Shown here piece by piece: positions 11,165 through 20,600 of a DNA stretch of 63,734 nucleotides (position 1 is the first letter of the stretch; each line of letters opens with the position of its first letter). A program made the translations under genes and the position numbers. A model generated the notes under the pieces. The model had not been told where the DNA came from and made no database searches. It saw only the letters and a program-made list of their open reading frames with translations. This DNA is from Stentor coeruleus (lineage: Eukaryota; Ciliophora; Heterotrichea; Heterotrichida; Stentoridae), in assembly GCA_001970955.1 (NCBI GenBank), contig MPUH01000345.1, forward strand, positions 1-63,734, given 5' to 3'.

Positions 11165-11833
11165 ATGGAAAGACTCAAAGGTATCTCAATCACAAAAGGG
11201 TTTATCTATGGATCAATGAGTTTCTATCAAGGCAAAAAAGTTGATGAGCAAAATTCTCACAAATGGGCATGTTACGTCCGTGGTGTTGGTGATGAAGACA
11301 TAAGTGTATTCATAAAAAAAATTGTCTTTCAATTACACCCAAGTTTTACTAACCCATGCAGAACATTTGAACGTCCTCCATATGAAGTTCATGAAACTGG
11401 TTGGGGTGAATTTGAAATTTTGATACAAATTTATTTCCATGACACTAAAGAAAAAAAACTCGATATTTATCATTTACTTCAATTATATCCAAAAACCCCA
11501 GGAGCATCATTATCAACAAAAAAACCGGTAGTTTCTGAACATTATGATGAGATTATATTCAATGAACCATTTCCTGAATTTCATCAAAGATTGATGTCTG
11601 GAATTGGGGTTCCTCCTGATGTTGAGAAAATAGAAAATGCTTTTCATCAAGAAGTTGTTCAGAATTTCCCTATATATATTGATCAGAGTATAAGTAAACA
11701 ATTGGAAGATTCATATATGTATATTAGACATGAGACTGAAGATATTAGGGATAAGATTAAAAGACAGGATGCAGAGATTGTTGCACTTAGGCAGGAGTTG
11801 AGAGAAGAGGAGAAGAGATTAAGGGAAAATTGA
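11165..11833 (+). CDS. YEATS-domain protein, GAS41/Yaf9-like
   Basis: The product has 222 residues, close to human YEATS4 (227). Residues about 10-145 form a YEATS domain: HKWACYVRG, then IKKIVFQLHPSF, a PPYEVHETGWGEFEI segment and a HLLQLYP strand. These match the acyl-lysine reader core, including the aromatic residues around the Gly-Trp-Gly turn that line the binding pocket. Residues about 170-222 form a coiled coil as in GAS41/Yaf9, where it joins the protein to the SWR1/SRCAP and NuA4/TIP60 chromatin complexes. The YDEIIFNEPF stretch is also typical of this subgroup. The role in reading acetylated histones is inferred from the family. Confidence 0.95.
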   Translation: MERLKGISITKGFIYGSMSFYQGKKVDEQNSHKWACYVRGVGDEDISVFIKKIVFQLHPSFTNPCRTFERPPYEVHETGWGEFEILIQIYFHDTKEKKLDIYHLLQLYPKTPGASLSTKKPVVSEHYDEIIFNEPFPEFHQRLMSGIGVPPDVEKIENAFHQEVVQNFPIYIDQSISKQLEDSYMYIRHETEDIRDKIKRQDAEIVALRQELREEEKRLREN

Positions 11834-12402
11834 TTATAGATAAGTTAATTGGTTTGGATAAAGATAGGGTTTAGGATGGATTTTTAGGTAGATAGCTATG
11901 AAGGGGATTTTTTTTGTGGGAAGTAATGGAGTGTGAGGATTTTTGAGAAGTTATTTATGTGGTTTTTTTATGTGTTGAATATGGTTTAATGCGAAATAAA
12001 CTATGATTTTTTTGAGTGATTCTGTAAATTTAGTATTAACTTTTATTGTTGTTTAGGCTTATTATAAATTTTAATGTAGGAGGATTGATTTTTTGCCACA
12101 TGCTCAAGCGTAATTTTAGATGATTATCGCTACATATTTTATTCTAGTTTAATTTATACTATAACATAATTTACTATAATACCTCGATATAAATCTATAT
12201 CAAAAAGTTTTATCCTATAAACCCAACTATCATATAATCCTTTTAAATAATTATCACAATCAACCATCAAAATCAAAAACTCATAATATCCATACACAAA
12301 AAATCCTCAATTAATAGCCTATAAACTCTCAACACCCTATCTTATTAACCCAATCCTAAAATACACAAAGCATTAACATATAATTATTATTACACATAAA
12401 AG
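11834..12402. other. Spacer between convergent genes
   Basis: No gene is seen. The plus strand is T/G-rich up to about 12130 and A/C-rich after it, as expected when two genes end toward each other: both 3' flanks are T/G-rich on their own coding strand. Confidence 0.6.
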
Positions 12403-12852
12403 CTATTTTTTAACCCAAGACGACAATTCCTCTAAATCCACTTGTAAGCTTTTCGAACTACATTTACGTATTTCTCCAATAAGCAAGCTAGGTATAAAAA
12501 TAGTCCTATTTTTCTTTTCAACGATCTTAGTAATTTTCTCCCTAACTTTAAAATCTTGAGTTACTTGTAGACTAGCTTTAGTATTTGGTGTTGAAATCCG
12601 TCTATGTGTTGTTCCTGATATACATAATATAGGACAAGGCTTTGGTTTTAAATTGTTTTTGTGAATTGTGGCAAATTTGTGTCCTCGAATATACCATTTG
12701 CTACATAAAGAGAATTTAGTATCTGGTGTTGAAGTTTGTATTCTAGTCTTGTGCAAATCAGCTGAAAATGTTCTTCCCTCTTTGAATTTTATTGGAGTTG
12801 AAGTGCCGCTGATGCACAAGTCACGAAGATCAGTTTTCAGTGGTCTTTGCAT
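12403..12852 (-). CDS. Small basic protein, ELSSW near C-terminus
   Basis: The product has 149 residues and starts at the ATG ending at 12852. It is rich in K, T, S and I. Two short stretches, CISGTSTP and CISGTTHRRISTP, look like an internal repeat with possible Ser/Thr-Pro phosphorylation sites. It ends in DLEELSSWVKK, almost the same as the end of the protein encoded at 10132-10848. No domain, signal peptide or membrane segment is seen. The shared end may bind a common partner; the function is unknown. Confidence 0.7.
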   Translation of the reverse strand: MQRPLKTDLRDLCISGTSTPIKFKEGRTFSADLHKTRIQTSTPDTKFSLCSKWYIRGHKFATIHKNNLKPKPCPILCISGTTHRRISTPNTKASLQVTQDFKVREKITKIVEKKNRTIFIPSLLIGEIRKCSSKSLQVDLEELSSWVKK

Positions 12853-13150
12853 TATTAAAGATATTATTATATAATGGGAAAATACAAATTTCGATTAAAA
12901 GGTATAGAGTTTTATAGAAAAACTGATGGATTTTTATAGAAATTTGTTTAGAAAAATATTTTTTTGATAGACACTTTTTGCTATTGACATACTTTTAATT
13001 TTTCCAGTTTATACGAATAATTTTTTTTATATTTACATAAAAATCTTATTTGAAGTATAATAATTTGGTTAAACATGATAAACCCTCAGGATACACTAAT
13101 ACAATACCAATAGACTCTCATCAAAAAGTTAATACTGTTGATAAATAAAT

Positions 13151-13633
13151 ATGCAAAGCAATCCTAAACCTATGCAAATCAGCATAAAGCACGTTGAGCC
13201 TATAAAAATCCGTAAAGTCCGTGTTTCCTCTCGTAAAACTAAAAAACCAGCATCTTACGATGAACAGACTTATTCAACCGAGTACGGAAACTCAACAGCA
13301 GTCACTCGAAAATCTATGGCTCAAGGCTATACATCACGAGTTTCTAATAATAAGAACAATATGAATTTTTCGCATACCTTATCAAGAAACGAGCAAATTG
13401 AGGATATACAGGAAATACATGAGAATGTTGAAAATGATGATGATTCTGTTATATTAGAACTCAGTGAACTTTTAAGCGAGCAAATTACTGTGAAAAATGA
13501 ACCTGTTGATAAGGATAGCGGGAAAAAAAACACCCTGACTGGGTTTAAAGTTAGGATGAAGGAAAGAATAGTCCCAATTAAAAGCGAAAGGGTTTTGCCT
13601 AGAAATTTAAGCCAAAGGGTGCTTTTTAAATAG
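13151..13633 (+). CDS. Unknown basic protein
   Basis: The product has 160 residues. The N-terminal third is basic, with KIRKVRVSSRKTKK, which could serve as a nuclear localisation signal. The middle is acidic, including an LELSELLSE helix, and the C-terminal third is basic again. No known domain is recognised. The ATG follows an A/C-rich flank, and the 3' side is T/G-rich, so the orientation fits the rule seen across the window. It may be a disordered regulatory protein; this is inference only. Confidence 0.7.
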   Translation: MQSNPKPMQISIKHVEPIKIRKVRVSSRKTKKPASYDEQTYSTEYGNSTAVTRKSMAQGYTSRVSNNKNNMNFSHTLSRNEQIEDIQEIHENVENDDDSVILELSELLSEQITVKNEPVDKDSGKKNTLTGFKVRMKERIVPIKSERVLPRNLSQRVLFK

Positions 13634-14152
13634 AAGTGAGGGAATTAATTATTAAATTTGCTTAAAAAACATATTAGGAGAAAAAGTCTGTAATGTGGAG
13701 TTTTGGTGATTTATTGATATTCAGCAGGATTTTTAGGATAAAAATGTGTGAATTTAGTTTTAATATTCCAGTCTTAGAGGTATAAAATGATTTTTTTAGG
13801 TATTTTCTTATTAATTGTGTATTGTAAAAAAACTAGGGTTTCACCTCACGAAATGAGAAGGTTGTATAAAGAGTCCTTGCATAACACTTAGTGGAAATAT
13901 TAAACGAAATTTTATCTTAAATCATAGAAATTTTATTTAAAAATAGCATGTTGCATCCTAAAACTATAGCTAATATAAATTTCTTTATACTGTAAATTCC
14001 TAAACAGCCTGAAATAACTTAAAAATCCTTGAGTCTGAGAAAATATAATCAAAAATATTATTCCTAAATCAAAAACCAGCAAATAGAGATAATTATGAAG
14101 TTTATATAATTTCCTATAGTAAACTGCGCAAATATCACTCGATATAATCCAT
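13634..14152. other. Spacer, nothing recognised
   Basis: The T/G-rich 3' flank of the previous gene runs to about 13850. The rest is mixed A/T-rich sequence leading to the ATG at 14153. No coding signal was seen on either strand. Confidence 0.55.
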
Positions 14153-14455
14153 ATGCTTCAAGAACTTGAATCAAATACAAAATCAGCATTAGAAGATTGG
14201 CTTATTGATATGAAATCAGAACTAGCCTTAAAAGTAAAACACCAAGAAAGGCTTCATAATTTTGACTTTGATAATATTTGCCCAGGTCATTCACATGAAA
14301 GCAAAATTTTATGGGAAAAAGCAGACAAAAACTTCATAGGTGTTGGAAGAATCAGAAGCAAACAAGAATTCAGAATTGTCAACATAAAAGACTTTCAGAT
14401 ACCTAAACTAAAAATAAAGTCAGAAATTGAGTTTCAAGATGAGAAATACAGATAA
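14153..14455 (+). CDS. Unknown small protein
   Basis: The product has 100 residues and is mixed in composition, with a likely N-terminal helix and a short HNFDFDNICPGHSH stretch that contains Cys and His but no clear metal-binding pattern. The balanced composition, unlike the I/N/K-rich random ORFs nearby, supports a real gene. No family is recognised. It lies just before a region of dead genes (14853-15654), so a truncated or remnant gene is also possible. Confidence 0.5.
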   Translation: MLQELESNTKSALEDWLIDMKSELALKVKHQERLHNFDFDNICPGHSHESKILWEKADKNFIGVGRIRSKQEFRIVNIKDFQIPKLKIKSEIEFQDEKYR

Positions 14456-14852
14456 AACTAATTAACAAAGGTTGTATAGTTTTTTGTGGGAGGGATATCG
14501 AATGGAGTTTTGGCTAGTTAAAAAAATTATGATATTATATTTTGAAGCTTTATAGCTTTTGCATCCATTTTTTCTAGGTATAACCGGTAATGTTTTATTA
14601 TTTTAGTTGGAAAATGATGTAATATTAATATAACATTAGAAATTATTCTGTTAATTAGTTTTTAATAATCAGGCTTATAATAAATATATAAACCATCTAG
14701 AGCATTAATAAACCCAAAACAGTGATAAAGTATTTCAACATAAACCCTTATTACACTTAAAATATAAATAAAAACCCAAATTTTATCTTATAAAAATCCT
14801 CAACACCCTACACAAATAATTTAACACCCACTCAGAACTTAAAAATCATTGC
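14456..14852. other. Spacer next to gene relics
   Basis: No gene is seen. The plus strand is T/G-rich at first and becomes A/C-rich from about 14670, which fits the 3' flank of the plus gene meeting the 3' flank of the dead minus-strand gene. Confidence 0.5.
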
Positions 14853-15330
14853 TTATAAACTAGGAATCATACTCATAATCAAATTCTTAAACTCCTTTAT
14901 ATCGATTTTCCCATCTTCATTCTTATCCACCTGCCTTATAACTTCTATCAAATTCCCTTCTCCAACAACTTCCTTTAATTCAGCTGCAGTGATAAATCTA
15001 TTATTATTCATATCAAAGTTCTAAACACCAATTCAATTTTCTCCATACCAATTTTTTTTTATCCTTTAACAATCGCTACTAAAAACTCATCATTATCAAT
15101 TGATCCAGATATATTAACATCAATTTCTCTTATAACCATCTCTGATTCTCATTAAATAAGTTTAATTATGCAAATAATCATCAAATACACTAAGTATTTC
15201 TGTCTTAGATAATTTCCCACTATTATCTATATCAAGTTATTTAAAAATTTCTAAAGCTTGTTGTTTTTCTGTATTAGTACATATAAGTCTTTGCATAAAA
15301 ATAAATAATCCTTGATTTTTATGAGAAAAA
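14853..15330 (-). pseudogene. CDPK EF-hand region, decayed
   Basis: Read on the minus strand, four EF-hand loops appear in the right order: LDIDNSGKL, EIDVNISGSID, FDMNNNRFIT and VDKNEDGKID. The spacing and the FIFMQRL helix before the first loop match the calmodulin-like tail of calcium-dependent protein kinases. The frame is broken by TAA codons before the first loop, after it and after the second, and by at least two frameshifts, one just before FDMNNN. No GT-AG segment of 15 or 16 bases removes these breaks. No kinase domain was found upstream, so only the C-terminal half remains. A dead duplicate is the simplest reading. Confidence 0.8.
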
Positions 15331-15391
15331 ATATAAAAATTCTAAATAAACATTAAATTTTGTTTTATTTTATTTTATATGCTAGTAATAT

Positions 15392-15654
15392 GGTGGGTTT
15401 ATTTTTATTATGTCTAGTGATAAAAGTGCTATTGCTTGGAATATAAACAGAAAATACAAAATATAAAAAAAAAATTCTGAGTATTTGATGCGGTTAATGA
15501 TATTTTTTCTCTTGAGAGAGAGACTTGAGGTATTTGCTTCAGTTTCTAATGATAAAAGTGTTAATATATGGAATGCTAATTTCGATATATAAGAGACAAA
15601 TTTTAATTATATTTTCCCGCCTCTTGAAGGTTTTATTTCTTATGATAAGAAGCT
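15392..15654 (+). pseudogene. WD40-repeat fragment, decayed
   Basis: Two WD40 strand signatures lie on the plus strand: MSSDKSAIAWNI near 15410 and FASVSNDKSVNIWN near 15530. They are in different frames and interrupted by TAA codons, with TAGTAG closing the second. They resemble the blades of the channel gene at 6416-9961 in style but are not an obvious direct copy. The fragment sits about 60 bases from the CDPK relic on the opposite strand. Confidence 0.7.
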
Positions 15655-15920
15655 TTAGTAGTTAATATTAAAATGATATGGTTCATGTTTAGCTTTGAAA
15701 ACAGCATATTGAAATTAAAGCTATTTATTATATACAATCAATAAAAAAACTATTATAAAAACCCTAAACTAGAATCCTTATTTATTTATCATAGCTAATT
15801 TAATATATAATACACCCAACACCTTCTCTATCTTCATCTTCACTAAAACCAGTTCATCTCAAAATTCTCAAAGTATTTCTAAATATTATTATAATATAAA
15901 AACAACTGATATTTACAGTA
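15655..15920. other. Spacer after relics
   Basis: No gene is seen. The A/C-rich plus strand from about 15740 fits the 3' flank of the minus-strand gene that ends at 15921. Confidence 0.5.
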
Positions 15921-16916
15921 TTAAATCAGCACTTCTGTGCATAATTGCGCAAGGCTTAAAGCCTTGCGATGGTTGCTTACATCACAACCAACAAGACTAA
16001 GATGTTTAATATTCAAATTAGGAAGTATATCTATAAGTGTTTTTATAGATTTTTGATCAATTTTATTGTAGTCTAGATATAAATACGTCAATTTAGGCCA
16101 ATATGGTAGTGTTAAGCACAATTCTTCTAACCCTTTATCAGTTAAACCTATACTACTAAGCTCAAGTTCTTCAATATTCGTCGCTAAAACTTTACTTATC
16201 ATCATCAAACCCTCATCTTTAACCTGATTTTCACAAATTTTAAGAACTTTTATCTGAGGAAGATAAGGCAGTACTGCTGATAAATATGGTATTGATGCTA
16301 ATGTTAAAGAATTGCTACTAATATCTAAAAATTGAAGATCTGGTAATAAAGATAAAGAATTTGATAAAGAGACTAAACCCATATCACCTATTGTGTTATT
16401 GGAAAGTGATAATATTTTTAGCTTCGTTAAAAACATAAGACTTTTACTTAATTCTAGCATGCCTGTACTTGTTAATGTTATGTTGTCTATAATAAATACT
16501 TCTAAATCAAGATGCTTTTCAATACTAACAGAAAGTGTTTGTATATTTTTCTCACTTATTATATTACGACTAAGATCTAAATGTTTCAATGAAGAAATTT
16601 CACCTAATCCTTGAAAAATCTGTTCCCAAGTTATAGATGAAATGTTTGTAAACTGAAGGTTCATTAATATAACATTTTTCAAATAAGGGAGTATTGCAGA
16701 AAGGTATCGGCCACCATCTTCTCCGATTTCTCTTTCTTTAAGATCAACTGAGTCAATTGTATCTGCTTTGTTTGTAAATACTTTTTCAGCAAGAATGTAA
16801 ACTTTAGGGTGCATGCTTGGTATTTGTACAACAGGAGCTGTTTGCATAAGTTTTACCCCTTGCGGTGTTGGGGTTATTTCTTTCATGCCATTAGGCCAGC
16901 AGGCGCAAGATCCCAT
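15921..16916 (-). CDS. Acylated leucine-rich-repeat protein
   Basis: The product has 331 residues. It begins MGSCAC: Gly2 with a small residue at 3 fits N-myristoylation, and the Cys at 4 and 6 fit palmitoylation, so membrane attachment at the inner face is likely. Residues about 60-325 hold roughly nine repeats of the ribonuclease-inhibitor type, with LxxLxLSxNxI segments such as LKHLDLSRNII, LKILSLSNNTIG and LTYLYLDYNKI. This fold binds proteins. NLR or RanGAP-like relatives share the repeat type, but no nucleotide-binding or catalytic domain is present. The partner is unknown. Confidence 0.9.
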   Translation of the reverse strand: MGSCACWPNGMKEITPTPQGVKLMQTAPVVQIPSMHPKVYILAEKVFTNKADTIDSVDLKEREIGEDGGRYLSAILPYLKNVILMNLQFTNISSITWEQIFQGLGEISSLKHLDLSRNIISEKNIQTLSVSIEKHLDLEVFIIDNITLTSTGMLELSKSLMFLTKLKILSLSNNTIGDMGLVSLSNSLSLLPDLQFLDISSNSLTLASIPYLSAVLPYLPQIKVLKICENQVKDEGLMMISKVLATNIEELELSSIGLTDKGLEELCLTLPYWPKLTYLYLDYNKIDQKSIKTLIDILPNLNIKHLSLVGCDVSNHRKALSLAQLCTEVLI

Positions 16917-17004
16917 TTAGTATTAAAATTATATAAAAAAATATTTGCGCTTTTAATACTGCAGAACTAAGGTTTTCTTATAAAAGTTAGAATTTTATAT
17001 ATAA

Positions 17005-17583
17005 TTAATTACTTTTTTTCTGTTTCACAATGAAAGTTCTCATGTCTTTGATAGAACTTTTAAGCTTGGCTAGTTTTGAGTCATCTAAATCAAAACGAGC
17101 TACTTCAGAAAGGTTTCGAATTTTTGATTTTAGTTGTTTGGACCTTTTTTCCAAGCCTTGAATATCAGAACTTAACTGAAGCTCTTTGAGTTCAACACTT
17201 TTTAAACTATTTTCTGGAGTTGTGTCAGAATGGCTTGCAAACCTAGTAGGGGAGTTGATGTAGATTTTTGTTAGAGGGGAGTTTTCTTCGTGATTAGACT
17301 CACGGGAAAAGCCCCTAATCCCAAGGTGTTGCTGAATCGCTTGCTCATAATCTTTTTCGTGCTCGTCTATAATTTTCACAAGCTTATTTCTAGGTAACGA
17401 GAGTTGGTTTGATACAAAATTGAATTGCTTATCCGAGCTTTTACTTTTAAAACTATCCGGGCTAAGCGGGCTAAGTTTAACTCTAGCATGAGGACTATTC
17501 ACATGTTTTTCATCTGTGTACAAATTTTTTTGATGATAAATCTTGTACTTTTTACTATAGCCAGAATTACCGCTATTGTTCAT
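17005..17583 (-). CDS. Unknown Ser-rich coiled-coil protein
   Basis: The product has 192 residues from the ATG ending at 17583; the frame opens further upstream only from a GTG. The N-terminal half is rich in Ser, Lys and Tyr with several Ser-Pro sites (LSPLSPDSF). Residues about 125-190 look like a coiled coil with a leucine pattern. No domain is recognised. It sits 88 bases downstream of the PIEZO gene's end, in the same orientation as its neighbours. A phosphorylated scaffold is possible but unsupported. Confidence 0.7.
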   Translation of the reverse strand: MNNSGNSGYSKKYKIYHQKNLYTDEKHVNSPHARVKLSPLSPDSFKSKSSDKQFNFVSNQLSLPRNKLVKIIDEHEKDYEQAIQQHLGIRGFSRESNHEENSPLTKIYINSPTRFASHSDTTPENSLKSVELKELQLSSDIQGLEKRSKQLKSKIRNLSEVARFDLDDSKLAKLKSSIKDMRTFIVKQKKSN

Positions 17584-17690
17584 ATATATTATATCCTTCG
17601 TTATTATTAGTTCTAAACATAAATCCTTCACTCCCAAATATATCACAACCTATAAAAACCCTTTATTATTCCTAACCATAAATTTAAAAC

Positions 17691-20600
17691 CTAATCTTGT
17701 TTTACTTTAATTGAACTACTTCCAGTTAACTTTTTGATAAGTTCCGGCGATCTCAATATATCAATCAACTCAAAGTAAAACTCTTGTTCCTTGCTGATTT
17801 TCCCAATCATCCTACTAACATAAACCGCAACACAAAGTGTATTTAGCGTAGCTGCATTTTTCATATCAGTCATAACACAATTCATTCCACTACCATATGT
17901 AATCACCCTTATAAGTCTTCCAGCTAAATAAACTATCGATATATAAAAAGTAATGATTGAGAAATTAAAGGTCATTGGGCTAAATGTATCAGAAATAACA
18001 TAAAAACGTAAACCTACATCGCCATCATGTATTGACTTAGTCATAACTTTCCAATATTTACCTATATCATCTTCCCCTAATTCTAAAACTAAATCACGTC
18101 TATAGTCATCTTTTTTATATTCATAAATTTGTATCTGATCCCCTGCACTTGGTAGCCTTAAAACTTTATAAACTACTCTTGATAAAGTTAAATTTTCATT
18201 AGTATTTTCAAATATCCTATTATAAAGTAAAAGTGCATGAGTTTGGTTTAAAGGATATAAATTTTCTTTAGACACAACAGGTGTTTTTAAAGGATATTTT
18301 CTTGTGAATTTATACTCAAGAACTAAATCAAATGATGGCATTTCATCATCAGTATAATTTATAACTTTAAGTAAACTGTTTTTAAAGTCTTTTTTCGATG
18401 GTCCTGAGATATCCCAATTCGAATCAGCACTATCAGGCATATTAATTTGTTGCATAATTTTCCAGTCTTCAGCTCTGAGTTCAGAACTTGAATTAAATGT
18501 CCTGCTATTAAAAGTTGCTTCATCCACATCATTAATTGTATCAGCTGTAGAAAGCGAATATAGTCTATAAGATCTATTTCCAATAAGTATTTTTACTGAC
18601 ATGCTAACTGATGTAACTTTATTCATTTCAACAATAGGGTTCATAGTACTAAAAATCATTAAAGGTAATAAAATAATCAGTAACATAATAACAAGAGCAC
18701 AAGCACCATATATACATTTTTCCATTATAAGAACATGAGCTCCTTTTTCTCTATACGATATACTTTTCTGTGTGCATTGATTAGTAAAAAGATTAGCCTG
18801 TATATCTTCAAACTTAAACCACTGGAAAATATCTAAACCAGTCTTAGTAAAAGTCCAATCAATAACCGTCCTAAGTTCAAAAAGAAACGGTGCACCTCTA
18901 TAAAATTTAAACAAACTCGAAGTATAAGGACCTATATGACGCATTAATGGAAAAGAAATCTCAGTAAAATTAGGTAGGCCAAAGCTGATCTGTTGAGCTT
19001 CAAAAATCAAATAAAGAACATAAAGTATATAGAAAATCCTTAAGAAAATATTTGTCGTAAAATCATTACAAGAAGTTTCATTTTTACTGCTTGAGCAATA
19101 AACTTTATTACTAGAACCAGGGAAATACCAGAAAATTACAAAATGCACACCTATAAGTAAAGTTCCATGTAATATAAGTTTGACTAATAATATATGATTT
19201 ATAGCCTCATCTTGTTGTTTTCTAGCACCATGCATATCAATTTGTATTGTCTGCATTCCAAACATATGTCTTAGATTCTCTTTTTCTTTTTCTTCTTCTT
19301 GTTTAAAGTTTTCTTGAGGATCTTCTACACTTGCATCAACACTTGCTTTACTTTTTCTAACTAAAGTGTTGTAATCATTTTCTATACCTTTTGAGCTTTG
19401 AATAGTCACTGCTGTATGTTTTAAATAGACATAACGATCATAAAGCATTAGAATTACAACTATAAGTAATGATACAACCATACGTCCTTGAAATTGATTA
19501 GATACTATTGACATATAAATGTCTTGAGAAAAACCATCTATGCTGTTGAAACAGATAAATAGGTAGATGAGGATTATTAGTTGCATTAAAAAGGTAAAAA
19601 GGTAAAGATCTTTACCAGGTTTTTCAGCTGTGTTTCGTGGCATGAGTCTACGCAAGAAACTTTTGGACTTTTTATCTTTTGCATCAGAAGCATTATGCTC
19701 GCGGCCTTCAATACGTGAACGTCCTTCTTCAAAAGTTTCGATATCAGTTTCAATTACGTAGTACATGCCAATTCTGAGCATATAATACTCATGACATAAT
19801 AATGAGAACATAACTAAGACATCCCAGATAACATAATTAAGTAACGTATCGCTATATGTATTTTTAGCAAGGTTGAAACCAAATCTAATCGGATCTTCAT
19901 AGTCTAATAAAAAGTTCTTATCAATTTTCCTCCATATTTCAAGCTGTAAAGCGTATTTGACAAATACTATCAGCCCAGCATAATAAAGCATAAATCTGAA
20001 AAACTGTATACGTGGCCTAGGGAACTCAAGCATAGCATAACCAAGTACTGATAAAGGAAAGACAATTGACTCAAGGCTTGCGTATATGTAATGGTTAACA
20101 AAGAACAAAAAATATACAATGGCTTGGGTGTTACTAGCAAAAACATAACAAATAAGTTTATGATAATCACTCCATCTTACATCATAAATCTCTTCATTAA
20201 TTAAAATATTATCTTTTTCTGGAGAAAATTGCATTTCTTCTTTATCTGGAGAAATATAAATATTTGGTTTATCTGGAGAAACATTAATGTTTTGTTCATC
20301 TGGAGAAATATGAATATTTTGTTCATCTGGTGAAATATGAATATTTTGTTTATCTGGAGAAAATTGCGTATCTTCATTATCTGGAGATAAATTTTGTATT
20401 GGATTTTCTATTTTTTCTTCTACAAGAGGATTTTCGTCATAGTCGTAAGTTGCAAATAAGCTTCTAGGACGGTTTATATCGTGTTTTGCTTTAATTTTAT
20501 CATTGACTGTTTTAGATTTGTGTAGCATAATTTCATTATCTTCAATTTCAGAATTTTCTTTGACTATTCTTCTGATTTTTGATAGAAAAGATTTGAATAA

